Part shown: piece after piece, positions 33,477 through 41,852 of the stretch
Numbering within the stretch: the stretch's first letter is position 1
Layout: each line of letters begins with the position of its first letter
DNA from: a bacterium 210917-SL.2.15
GTDB lineage: Bacteria; Bacillota; Clostridia; Oscillospirales; Oscillospiraceae
NCBI GenBank assembly: GCA_020555605.1
Contig: JAJCJC010000018.1
Coordinates: 1 to 56,333, forward strand
Direction: 5' to 3'
Length of the DNA: 56,333 nucleotides
The notes under the pieces: model-generated
Told to the model about the DNA's origin: nothing
The model's database searches: none
What the model saw: the letters and a program-made list of their open reading frames with translations, nothing else
Translations under genes and position numbers: made by a program

Positions 33477-36026
33477 TTAGTATTTTTGCTTTAGATAGGG
33501 AACAAAGGTATCATAGAACTTTTTGCTCCATTCCGCATGGAATTTTGCCATTTGGGTCCAGTCGGCCTCATTTTCAATGCTAACGCCTTCCAAACGAATA
33601 AGAATATAAGATCCCTTGGTATTATCGCTCCGAAGCCACTCAACCGAACTTCTCAGCGTCGCTTCAATTTCAGATTTATGGCCGAACAAATAATCAAATG
33701 CTTCCTTGTTTCGCTCTTTGCTAGGGTTTGCCAAGGTTAAATCCACCCTTGCCAGATTGTAGTTGGCAATACAAGAAATATTAAATCCGCCAATTCCGAA
33801 AAAGCCGCTCAGCCAATTTTCTTTGGAGGTTGTGCATCCAGAGAAGCATCCTCGCCCAGTTCCGTCGTCATGCGCCTGCTGGATATACGGCAGTGCAAAT
33901 GCCCAATATCTGCGCCGCAGTTCATATCTTGTGCCTGCTTCTTGCGCTGCGGTATCCACGTTGGAGTCTTTGAGATAGAATACCAGATCTGCTTCGTTTG
34001 CACCGTATGCTTTAAAGAATTTACGTAGCATGGAAATTTTAGTGGATGTACTGGTATTTCTCTCAACAAAAATATCCGTATCAATTTCCAGTGCATTTCG
34101 CAAATCCTGTGGGTTGTGGCTTACATACACATTCAAATCATTTGTATCATCGGTGGAATACGCCAACCTTGATAACACGGATTTATCCTCTGCATGGAGA
34201 ATTTTCAAAATTTGCTCCATCATATCAATCCAGCTGGTAACTGGCTGCTCTGTGTTTTTATAACCAAAACGGACAATATCTCGACCACTCAAATCCACAT
34301 CGTCATCCAGAGAATACGAATCTATCTGCTTTTCTTCTGGCTGGAAATCTGTTTCCGGCAGCGGCCAGATTGCCAGGGCTTTCTGCATCAGAATTTGATT
34401 GCGTGTTTCCAGTTCCTCCAGCCCCCAATGATCCTGCTTGGCAATCCACACGTTCATATGTAGGTGACTGTCACGAAAGCCGTTTTTCATATCACGCTTT
34501 TCCTGAAACGCACTGTTGCTGTACTTGGAGTTATAGCCAGTCAGGGTAAGGTTTGCCAAACGATGTAGCCAAGTTTCGTGGACAGCTTCATAATCTTCAC
34601 CCAGTTCTTTGATCCAAACTGGCGTAAGATGCTGGGGCATGATATGTTCAATCGAGTATACACCATCATCAAACTGTTTATAGACATCCTGTACTTCCAC
34701 AGTTCCGCTGTTTTCAAAGCGCTCCAGCATATAGATTTTGTTTTTGCTGTTCATCTGGTAAACCGGACGCTTTTCAAACGCTTCAATGAATTCGCCATCA
34801 TCAGGAAATCTGCCGCGATCTGATTTTGCTCGGAGTGCGTACTTGAACTTTTCTACATAATCGTTCTCGGTGCCATCATATCGAATGATTTCGCGATGCA
34901 GCATCAGAAAGATTTTATTTAGAGTATTAGTAGGCAGATCGCAAATCGCTCTGCGAAACAGGTAGTTCTCCGTATAGAGGAAAATTTCTTTTACATCGGC
35001 CAGCAAAATCTTATTTTCTGATTGCAGGCGAAGAACTTCCAGAAAGAAGGGCCTGGTAACCGTTGTTTCCAAACGATTTAGCCGATAAATACAAGAATTG
35101 AGTTCTTTGTCTGCTGTCTTTCCTTTCAGGAGAACTGCATACCATTTAGCATAGCGCAAAAGTTCCTGCAGCAGATCCTCAACTTCCGTCCCGCTTTCTT
35201 CCACAAACGCTTTAAATGTGAAATACACCTTGCTCATGGCAGGAATGAGCTGTCGCTTTACGCTAAGATAATCCCGTACAAACAAGCTGACATCGTAGTC
35301 CGTACACACCTCAATTTTATTCCAGTATTTCTCGTAAAACTCTGCTTGCTGTTTGCTGGGCAACCCCATGAGAATGAAGTTTCTGATTTTATCGCCTTCG
35401 CTGAGCGCAACCCCGGTGGAGTTCAAACTTTCAAAGATTAACTGCGGATTATCGTCCTGGTTCAGGGTAATATTGATAATTTCCAGCTTTGTGACCGCCT
35501 CATAAAGTTCGTCCAGAGAGACTTCTTCTTTTTGGATGCGAGAATAGAAATACTCATAGTTAATCGTAAGGTTCGAATTTGGAATATGCTGAGACTGGTC
35601 ATCAAACAATCGACTAAAGGCATCGCGATCGTTTTTTACTGGCTTTAATTTGATTCGGGTATCATCATCCTGCCATTCGTCAATCAAATATGTTTTGTAG
35701 ATTTTTTCTGCCAAATTTCCCTTTGCCGGTGTAAGAACGCCGTTTTTCATCAGATTGTACATTGCCAATAAGAGTAGCGAGATTGTGGTTAAACGCTGCT
35801 GTCCATCAATAACAAGATACTCGTTGAATTCACCATCATTATGAACCGATACAATGCTGCCAAAGAAATGGCTTTTACGCCCTCTCCTTACAACTTTGAT
35901 CAAGTCATCATATAACTGTTTGCAATTTTCGGTTTTCCAATCATAATTCCTTTGATACACAGGGATGATAAAGCGTTTGTCCGATCCCTGCATATAAGAG
36001 ACTAATTTTGTTTCAGAACCTTTCAT
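33477..36026 (-). CDS. DUF262-DUF1524-DUF4268 protein, GmrSD/BrxU-like restriction factor
   Basis: 849 residues. DUF262 (residues about 5-230) shows IPVYQRNYDW, FFGSIV and the ParB/NTPase-like VIDGQQRLTTISLLLLAM. DUF1524 (about 400-570) has the HNH-type YSIEHIMPQHLTP and LANLTLTGYNSKYSN. The C-terminal 150 residues match DUF4268 (RRYWAFALPYIQ, GFNISCIANYN). Fused DUF262-DUF1524 proteins such as GmrSD cut glucosylated or otherwise modified phage DNA. It lies three bases after hsdR, so one operon covers unmodified and modified DNA. Confidence 0.85.
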   Translation of the reverse strand: MKGSETKLVSYMQGSDKRFIIPVYQRNYDWKTENCKQLYDDLIKVVRRGRKSHFFGSIVSVHNDGEFNEYLVIDGQQRLTTISLLLLAMYNLMKNGVLTPAKGNLAEKIYKTYLIDEWQDDDTRIKLKPVKNDRDAFSRLFDDQSQHIPNSNLTINYEYFYSRIQKEEVSLDELYEAVTKLEIINITLNQDDNPQLIFESLNSTGVALSEGDKIRNFILMGLPSKQQAEFYEKYWNKIEVCTDYDVSLFVRDYLSVKRQLIPAMSKVYFTFKAFVEESGTEVEDLLQELLRYAKWYAVLLKGKTADKELNSCIYRLNRLETTVTRPFFLEVLRLQSENKILLADVKEIFLYTENYLFRRAICDLPTNTLNKIFLMLHREIIRYDGTENDYVEKFKYALRAKSDRGRFPDDGEFIEAFEKRPVYQMNSKNKIYMLERFENSGTVEVQDVYKQFDDGVYSIEHIMPQHLTPVWIKELGEDYEAVHETWLHRLANLTLTGYNSKYSNSAFQEKRDMKNGFRDSHLHMNVWIAKQDHWGLEELETRNQILMQKALAIWPLPETDFQPEEKQIDSYSLDDDVDLSGRDIVRFGYKNTEQPVTSWIDMMEQILKILHAEDKSVLSRLAYSTDDTNDLNVYVSHNPQDLRNALEIDTDIFVERNTSTSTKISMLRKFFKAYGANEADLVFYLKDSNVDTAAQEAGTRYELRRRYWAFALPYIQQAHDDGTGRGCFSGCTTSKENWLSGFFGIGGFNISCIANYNLARVDLTLANPSKERNKEAFDYLFGHKSEIEATLRSSVEWLRSDNTKGSYILIRLEGVSIENEADWTQMAKFHAEWSKKFYDTFVPYLKQKY

Positions 36027-36029
36027 AAC

Positions 36030-38372
36030 TTATACTACCTCGTCCGTATAAATCGCCTGCTCCAGTTCCTCCACTGCTTTCAGGTAACCCTGTTTGCCGC
36101 CGAAATACGAGGCAATCTTTGCGGGCTTGCCAAGCCGGATGAAGGGGGCTAGCTTCAAAATTTCGGTTTTTTCAATCTCATAGATGCCGGTGTTCATGTA
36201 TTTGTCGAGCAAGGCCTCCAGCACCTCGCGGGCCGCGCCGCTGTACTTACTGAAGAAGTCCCGCTTTTTTACGTTGTTGGCCCGCTCTTTGCGGGTGAGG
36301 GGCTTTTTGTCGAAGGCTACATGGCAGATGAAGTCGAAGTCATCCACATCCGACATGTTCTGCTCCGCCTTCAGCAGCTCTAGGTCGATGCCCCGCTCGT
36401 GGAGCAAATCGCGGATCTGCTCTTTCTTCTCCTGCGCTGACCACTGCCGGATAAAGTTGTCCAGCGAGGCATATTCGCCCCGGATGTTTTCCTTGGTGTA
36501 GTCCACAATACTCTCCTGGCGCAGCAGCTTGCCGTTTGCGTCGTATATCGACACGGTTTTGTGGATGATCTGCACCTGGCAGCCGTTCCGATCCACAATG
36601 GGCTTTTTCCTCGGCTCTGGCGGCGGGTCCTGGTCGTCTATGCTGCCTTTCTCTGGCGGGTCCTTGGGGTCGGCGGGCTTCGCCCCCGGCACAAAGCCCT
36701 CGTTGCTTTCAATGGGACCGTCCCACTCCGGGTCGGCAAACAGGCGGGTCACATTGCGGAAATCCATGACTACAAAATGAGTCTTGCCCTCTTTTTCCCG
36801 CAGCCGGGTGCCGCGGCCGATGATCTGCTTGAACTCAGTCATGGAACCGATCATCTCGTCCAGCACGATCAGCTTGGTCATTTTGCAGTCCGCCCCGGTG
36901 GACAGCAGTTTGGAGGTGGTGGCAATTACCGGATAGGGCGACGAAACCGAGATGAAATATTTCAGCTTTCCCTTGCCGTATTCATCTCCGCCGGTAATGC
37001 GCACCACATAGTCGGGGTTCTCCTTCATCATATCCGCGTTGAGCTTTGCCAGCTCGTCCCGCATGCGCAGGGCGGAGTCCTCGGTGGCACAGAACACGAT
37101 GGTCTTGGCCATGCGGTCGGTGCTTTTCAGATACTGGGTAATCTCCTCGGCTACCTGCCGGATGCGGTCCTCAATGATGATGTTGTAGTCGTAATCGCTA
37201 TTGGTGTAGACCCGGTCGGGGATCTCCTCGCCGTTGATGTCCCACTGACCCTTGCGTGGCCGCCAGCCCTCACCAATGTCGATCATCACATTGATGACCT
37301 TGAAGGGCGCGAGGAAGCCATCCTCAATGCCTTCTTTCAGGCTATAAGTATAGATTGGCTCTCCGAAATAACTGAGGTTGGAGATGTACTTGGTTTCCTT
37401 GGGGGTGGCGGTCATACCGATCTGGGTCGCCGACTGGAAATATTCCAGAATCCTGCGCCAGCGGCTTTCCTCTTTGGCGGAACCGCGGTGACACTCGTCC
37501 ACGATAATCAGGTCGAAGAAGTCCGGCGTGAACAGCTCGCTGAAATGCTCCTGGTCATCCTCGCCCACCAGCTGCTGATACAGCGAGAAGTAAACCTCGT
37601 GGGACGTGATGGTGCTTTTGTCGTCCTTCGCCACGTTGATTTTGTGGGTGACCTTCTCCAGCGGGGCAAAGTCCTGCTGGATGGACTGATCCACCAGAAT
37701 GTTCCGGTCCGCCAGATACAGGATTTTTCGCCTCATGCCGCTTTGCAGCAGCCGGTATACGATCTGGAAGGCGGTGTAAGTCTTGCCCGTACCGGTGGCC
37801 ATAACAAGAAGAAGCCGCTGCTGTCCCCGGGCGATAGCATCCACCGTACGGTTGATGGCGTTGCGCTGGTAATAGCGCGGTGGGTAGGTGTTCTGGCTGG
37901 TATAGTAGGGCTGCTCCTGTAATGTTTCTTGCTGAGGTGTCAAGCCGGATTCCTGCTTGTATCGGGCAACAAGTTCCTGTTCTGTTGGGAATTCATCCAG
38001 ACCAAATTCTCGTTCCTGTCCAGTAAGAAAATCATGTTCAGCAAAGCCGTCACCGTTAGAACTGTACGCAAAGGGCACATCCAGCATTTTGGCATAGGTC
38101 ATTGCCTGCTGTAACCCGTGAGAAACACTGTGAGTGTTGTCTTTAGCTTCCACAACGGCAATGGGATTGTTCGCATTGAGGTAGAGGATATAGTCCGCCC
38201 GCTTTGGCTTTTCACGAAACACAAAATTACCTTTTAAGTTGATTTTCCCGTCTGTGATGCGGGTTTCCATGGTGATTTTATCCCGACTCCACTTGGAAGT
38301 AATGGACGGAGTAATATACTGAAGTTTAATATCTTCTTCGCTCATTTGATGTTTGGGTAAAACGGGACTCAT
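36030..38372 (-). CDS. hsdR: type I restriction endonuclease subunit HsdR
   Basis: About 780 residues. The N-terminal nuclease has ADYILYLNANNPIAVVEAKD (D..ExK). The motor has ATGTGKTYTAFQ (Walker A), DECHRGSA (DECH box), TATPKE, and QIIGRGTRLREKEGK (motif VI). The C-terminal part has the EcoEI-type helical domain. It translocates DNA and cuts when HsdMS finds an unmethylated site. The ATG at 38372, eight bases after AGGGAG, is preferred over the overlapping GTG at 38390. Confidence 0.95.
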   Translation of the reverse strand: MSPVLPKHQMSEEDIKLQYITPSITSKWSRDKITMETRITDGKINLKGNFVFREKPKRADYILYLNANNPIAVVEAKDNTHSVSHGLQQAMTYAKMLDVPFAYSSNGDGFAEHDFLTGQEREFGLDEFPTEQELVARYKQESGLTPQQETLQEQPYYTSQNTYPPRYYQRNAINRTVDAIARGQQRLLLVMATGTGKTYTAFQIVYRLLQSGMRRKILYLADRNILVDQSIQQDFAPLEKVTHKINVAKDDKSTITSHEVYFSLYQQLVGEDDQEHFSELFTPDFFDLIIVDECHRGSAKEESRWRRILEYFQSATQIGMTATPKETKYISNLSYFGEPIYTYSLKEGIEDGFLAPFKVINVMIDIGEGWRPRKGQWDINGEEIPDRVYTNSDYDYNIIIEDRIRQVAEEITQYLKSTDRMAKTIVFCATEDSALRMRDELAKLNADMMKENPDYVVRITGGDEYGKGKLKYFISVSSPYPVIATTSKLLSTGADCKMTKLIVLDEMIGSMTEFKQIIGRGTRLREKEGKTHFVVMDFRNVTRLFADPEWDGPIESNEGFVPGAKPADPKDPPEKGSIDDQDPPPEPRKKPIVDRNGCQVQIIHKTVSIYDANGKLLRQESIVDYTKENIRGEYASLDNFIRQWSAQEKKEQIRDLLHERGIDLELLKAEQNMSDVDDFDFICHVAFDKKPLTRKERANNVKKRDFFSKYSGAAREVLEALLDKYMNTGIYEIEKTEILKLAPFIRLGKPAKIASYFGGKQGYLKAVEELEQAIYTDEVV

Positions 38373-38386
38373 ATCCATTTCTCCCT

Positions 38387-38602
38387 TCACTTTACGGAAT
38401 GATCCGGTAAAATATCTACAATATCATCCAATGTACAGTTCAGTGCCCGGCAGATTTTAACCAGTACTTCTACGCGTACATCTTCGTTTTTTCCCAGTTT
38501 TGCCATAGCGTTCGTGGTGATTTTCGAGGCTTTGATTAAATCTGTTTTGCTCATTCCTTCGTCGATGAGAATTTTCCATAGCTTATTATAAGAAACAGGC
38601 AT
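38387..38602 (-). CDS. XRE-type regulator at the head of the defence operon
   Basis: 71 residues, almost only a helix-turn-helix (YNKLWKILIDEGMSKTDLIKASKITTNAMAKLGKNEDV) with the Cro/C.-protein-like tail VLVKICRALNCTLDDIVDILP. AAGGAGG precedes the ATG. It is the first gene of the transcript and overlaps hsdR's leader, so it could time restriction after methylation like a controller protein. A 22-bp inverted repeat sits just upstream of its promoter. Confidence 0.88.
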   Translation of the reverse strand: MPVSYNKLWKILIDEGMSKTDLIKASKITTNAMAKLGKNEDVRVEVLVKICRALNCTLDDIVDILPDHSVK

Positions 38603-38637
38603 AATCTTCCTCCTTGTTTACCCTTTTGTTATGTACT

Positions 38638-38666
38638 ATTTTATCATAACACGAAAAAGATTTCAA
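38638..38666 (-). promoter_or_regulatory. promoter of the defence operon
   Basis: Minus strand TTGAAA, 17-bp spacer, TAAAAT, 36 bases before the regulator's start codon. Confidence 0.6.
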
Positions 38667-38672
38667 TTTATA

Positions 38673-38694
38673 ATTGAATATCTCAATATTCAAT
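38673..38694 (-). promoter_or_regulatory. operator-like inverted repeat upstream of the defence promoter
   Basis: ATTGAATAT-N4-ATATTCAAT, nine-base perfect arms, directly upstream of the -35 box. Likely site for the 71-residue XRE regulator (inference from position). Confidence 0.5.
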
Positions 38695-38781
38695 TTCCTT
38701 TTGGCACACCTTCGATTCCAACTGGTACGTCGCGGAATGCGACATACCCCTATGGAACAAAACCTTCCTCCTGATTACTGC

Positions 38782-38818
38782 GACAAAAAGGGATGCCCCA
38801 AAACAGGGCATCCCTTTG
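38782..38818 (-). terminator. terminator closing the rep-type operon
   Basis: Twelve-base stem AAAGGGATGCCC / GGGCATCCCTTT; on the minus strand it is followed by TTTTTG. It isolates the 38841-40208 genes from the defence operon. Confidence 0.8.
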
Positions 38819-38840
38819 CATATTATCTTTGAACTTTACT

Positions 38841-39014
38841 TCACTCCTCACTTTTATCAGAATACTTCTTTTTCCATGTTTCCAATTCCTTCCGCCCTTC
38901 TTCGCTGGCGTATAATTTCTGGATTTCAGGTGCGAGGAAGCGGGCGAAGGAATCAATGATGGATTGTGGCAGTTCGATCTCGTATGGATTTTGACGTTTT
39001 TCCTGGCTGGCCAT
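38841..39014 (-). CDS. small hypothetical protein of the mobilisable element
   Basis: 57 residues, charged and helical: NPYEIELPQSIIDSFARFLAPEIQKLY then EEGRKELETWKKKY. No family recognised. Start ATG at 39014 is preferred although its ribosome site (GGGGC) is weak. It lies in the same direction as the rep-type gene and next to the terminator. Confidence 0.55.
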   Translation of the reverse strand: MASQEKRQNPYEIELPQSIIDSFARFLAPEIQKLYASEEGRKELETWKKKYSDKSEE

Positions 39015-39173
39015 AGTGTATTGCCCCAACAGCAAAACCTTTCCGGCTCAACTCAGTCCATCTCACACTCCTTTCGGACGATACACAGCTGCCAAAGATT
39101 GTTCCCATACACAGAGGGGAAACAGATAATTTTAAAATCTGAGAAAATTCTCATAGAGCTCCTTTCCCATCCC

Positions 39174-39231
39174 TTCCCTTCCGGGGGGTCACCGGAAAAG
39201 CCCGCACAAAATAGCTCGGATAGGAAGGGAA
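39174..39231. repeat. nested inverted repeats downstream of the RepA-type gene
   Basis: TTCCCTTCC (39174-39182) and GGAAGGGAA (39223-39231) flank a smaller hairpin TTCCGG / CCGGAA at 39179-39196. It lies in the 320-base gap between the rep-type gene and the 57-residue gene, which otherwise holds nothing I can name. A replication-origin role is possible but unproven. Confidence 0.35.
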
Positions 39232-39333
39232 TGAATCGAATTAAACTGGGTATATTTATCTTTTACTTTTTTATCTTTCGTCTGGTTTTCGCACTTCAAG
39301 AAAGAGGATTACCGTACTTGTCGAATTCATTAT

Positions 39334-39732
39334 TCAGACTTCCGGCGTTCCGTAACCGGATTTCTTGAAGTCGGTGTTCGAAACCGCTTCATAGTGTTTT
39401 GGGTAGATACGGTTGGGTTTTCCACAACCCTGCTTTTTGATGGATACAAGATCTGCATATTGCAGCTCCCGCAGCGTGTCTACCGCTTTTTGACGACCAC
39501 AGTGCAGCAGTTCGCACACTTCGTTGATGGGGTAATACAGATAAATTTTGCCATAATCGTCGGCCCATCCGTTTTTGCGGGACAAATCCGTTCGACGTAG
39601 GATCATCGCATACAACAGTTTGGCTTCGCTTGACAAGGAGCAAAAACTTGGTGCCTCAAACAGAAAATTGGGCAGTCGTATAAAACTTTGGGCCGGTGGC
39701 TTCTGATGAATGTAAAAGGGTTTTGTAGCCAT
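39334..39732 (-). CDS. replication initiator protein A N-terminal domain (RepA_N), short form
   Basis: 132 residues: SFIRLPNFLFEAPSFCSLSSEAKLLYAMILRRTDLSRKNGW then IYLYYPINEVCELLHCGRQKAVDTLREL, the RepA_N winged-helix pattern of Firmicutes plasmids and integrative elements. Full initiators are usually about twice as long, so this one ends soon after the DNA-binding domain and may be truncated. GGAGGT is seven bases before the ATG. Confidence 0.8.
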   Translation of the reverse strand: MATKPFYIHQKPPAQSFIRLPNFLFEAPSFCSLSSEAKLLYAMILRRTDLSRKNGWADDYGKIYLYYPINEVCELLHCGRQKAVDTLRELQYADLVSIKKQGCGKPNRIYPKHYEAVSNTDFKKSGYGTPEV

Positions 39733-39848
39733 GACAGGTACCTCCATGCGGACAATTAGAACGTGATTTCTGAGCGATAAGGGGTATTGCTATTCACCTC
39801 CATGATTGCCAGGCTGGAAACCGAGCATATATCCGGCTTTTGGAAGCT

Positions 39849-40208
39849 CTATTTGTCCGTATTCAACCTCCGTTTACTGTCACTTGCTGTTTTCTGACGG
39901 CGGTGTACCTTGCGGGCACAATCGGGACAATACTTGGCACGGTTGGATTTTGCCAGAAACGGTGCACCACATTCTGCGCATAGCTTCACTCCCTTGGGTT
40001 TGGTGATTTCAGTTTGTAAGGCTGGAGCGCCCGGCAGAACCCAATCCCGGAACCAGGTGCAGCACAGAGAATAAGAGATACTCTGTACACAGACACAAAG
40101 CTCGCCATCATCCAGCGCAATACAATTACCGCCGTCATAATTACAGCAGGATTTTCGAATCAGCGCATTGGCTTTTCTCCTTTGCTTGGGTGTCATTTGA
40201 ATTGACAA
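39849..40208 (-). CDS. cysteine-rich VLP domain protein
   Basis: About 119 residues. MTPKQRRKANALIRKSCCNYDGGNCIALDDGELCVCVQ and SYSLCCTWFRDWVLP form the Cys-rich VLP domain found in clostridial integrative elements. A second Cys cluster (LCAECGAPF...YCPDCARK) looks like a zinc ribbon. The TTG at 40208 has GGGAGG nine bases before it; a longer ATG start at 40274 lacks a ribosome site and overlaps a 39-codon frame in another phase that has its own GGAGG. Function in the element is unknown. Confidence 0.78.
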   Translation of the reverse strand: MSIQMTPKQRRKANALIRKSCCNYDGGNCIALDDGELCVCVQSISYSLCCTWFRDWVLPGAPALQTEITKPKGVKLCAECGAPFLAKSNRAKYCPDCARKVHRRQKTASDSKRRLNTDK

Positions 40209-40300
40209 TTTGTTTTTCCTCCCAGCTTTTCGGTTGCCGCTTATGCAGACATTTTTCCATGTGCTTTCCTCCATTTCATGTAGAGAATTGATTTTATAAG

Positions 40301-40433
40301 ATTTGTGGTTTATAATAAACGCAAACCATAAACTATAATTAAATTATACCGTAAAAAAAGTCCGAATGCGGTATATCAACCACAAATTAGCTTAGTTTCA
40401 AAAAATACATGAATATAAATTGTAGTTTATATA
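40301..40433. promoter_or_regulatory. repeated operator motifs in the divergent control region
   Basis: ATTTGTGGTT (40301-40310) recurs inverted as AACCACAAAT (40378-40387), with relatives TTATAGTTTATGGTT (minus strand, 40325-40339) and TTGTAGTTTATA (40420-40431). The array separates the rep-type operon from the XRE gene at 40453, the layout of a two-way switch. Confidence 0.5.
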
Positions 40434-40452
40434 TGGACAGGGGGATAAACTT

Positions 40453-41154
40453 ATGCTGTATGACGAAGCGCGGATGGCGCTGACCAAAGAGCGGCTGGAA
40501 GATTTGCGCAAAGAAAAAAAGCTGTCCTTTGAACAGCTTTCCAAGCAACTTGCAGAGCGTGGCATCAACATCAGCCATACAAATCTTAAAAATTATGAAA
40601 TTAACGATCCAATACATTCTCTGTATGGCCGTACCCGCAGCATGAGCATCGAGTATCTGGTCGCCTTTGCGGATTTTTATGATGTGTCGGTGGAGTATCT
40701 GCTGGGACTCTCTAATTCTCGCAAACGGGAATACCATGATATTTCCGAACAGCTGGGGCTGTGCGACGGAGCAATCGAAGAATTGGTTCGATGCAAAGAA
40801 AATTCCAGCAACGAAGAAGAGCCGCAGATGTATTTTACCAAAGACACAGTGGTTCTGAATGATTTTCTCACCAGCACGGAGTTCAAAATTGTAATGGAAA
40901 AAATCAAACAAAGCCTGTTTGCCTATCATATGTACCAGGTCACTCACGACAGTATTTCGGCACAAATACGCGAGGAAAAATCCGAGCAGATGAAAGAAGC
41001 TCAACGAGTGTTGGATGCGTGCGGATATTGTTCTGTGAAGTATGATTTGATTTCCCAAGTTCACATGGAAAACGCAATTGGTGCATTAAACACCTATCTG
41101 CGCAGGCTGCCGGAGCGGCTTTATGAAGCAAACAAAGAACGTCTCGCTTGGTAA
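40453..41154 (+). CDS. XRE-family regulator with long C-terminal domain
   Basis: 233 residues. HTH at about 12-75 (LTKERLEDLRKEKKLSFEQLSKQLAERGINISHTNLKNYE) with the tail MSIEYLVAFADFYDVSVEYLLGLS. The rest is helical and may bind a ligand or dimerise. GGGGG precedes the ATG. Divergent from the rep-type operon, with repeated operator motifs between them; it probably represses the element's replication or transfer genes. Confidence 0.85.
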   Translation: MLYDEARMALTKERLEDLRKEKKLSFEQLSKQLAERGINISHTNLKNYEINDPIHSLYGRTRSMSIEYLVAFADFYDVSVEYLLGLSNSRKREYHDISEQLGLCDGAIEELVRCKENSSNEEEPQMYFTKDTVVLNDFLTSTEFKIVMEKIKQSLFAYHMYQVTHDSISAQIREEKSEQMKEAQRVLDACGYCSVKYDLISQVHMENAIGALNTYLRRLPERLYEANKERLAW

Positions 41155-41284
41155 CCAATATTTATAGGCAGTAAATACGAGGGGACATAGATAAAAAAGC
41201 GTTCGCAGAACGCGTAGCCGTAGAATAAAATTCTGCGTTCAAAGGGGTTTGGGGGCGTTGCCCTCAACAAGCAGACGGCAGGAA

Positions 41285-41353
41285 ATGTGAGTGTGTATTA
41301 ACACTCGCATTGCTTGCCGGATTTGTGTGTGGCTATCCACACGCATTGCTTGC
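41285..41353. repeat. twin hairpins each ending in GCATTGCTTGC
   Basis: Hairpin 1 (41285-41310, ATGTGAGTGT against ACACTCGCAT) and hairpin 2 (41324-41345, GTGTGG / CCACAC core) are each followed by the identical 11-mer GCATTGCTTGC at 41307-41317 and 41343-41353. Upstream lies a G-rich segment GGGGTTTGGGGGCGTTGCC. This fills the 340-base gap between two XRE genes; a transfer origin or iteron-like site is possible. Confidence 0.5.
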
Positions 41354-41495
41354 TCCTATATGTTTGACTTCCGGGACGGTATCGCATAGACCTACGTTTC
41401 TTTCTCGTTTGACCTTATGATATTATGTTAATATAGGGTTGAATATTATCCTGTTATCTGATAAAATCAAGTTACTAGACAAGGGGGTGTATGTC

Positions 41496-41852
41496 TTGAA
41501 AGAAGTGGCAGAAAGATTGCGGTCTCTTCGGGAAAGTGTCAAGCTGTCCCAAGTTAAAATGGCCGAAATCGTCGGTGTCAAGCAATCCAGCCTGAACCGC
41601 TATGAGCTCAACCAGGCTTCGCCCACATTTGAGACGCTTACCCGGTATGCGGATTACTTTGATGTATCTATGGACTATATCTTTGGACGCACAGACAATC
41701 CTCAGGGCAAGCTGTATGAGTACAAGCCTAAAATTCAGCAGAACGACCCCCAGATGCAGAAGTTTGTGGAAATGTGCTTTGACCCCACATCTCCTATGAA
41801 TGCGCGGCTCAAGGAGACGCTACTGCAAATGCTTGAGGAGGCGAAACAATGA
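41496..41852 (+). CDS. XRE-family regulator upstream of the recombinase
   Basis: 118 residues: VAERLRSLRESVKLSQVKMAEIVGVKQSSLNRYELNQASPTFETL and FDVSMDYIFGRTDNPQGKLYEY, then a short helical tail. The TTG at 41496 is seven bases after GGGGGT. Its stop overlaps the recombinase start (ATGA), so it likely controls, and is coupled to, excision or integration. Confidence 0.85.
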   Translation: MKEVAERLRSLRESVKLSQVKMAEIVGVKQSSLNRYELNQASPTFETLTRYADYFDVSMDYIFGRTDNPQGKLYEYKPKIQQNDPQMQKFVEMCFDPTSPMNARLKETLLQMLEEAKQ

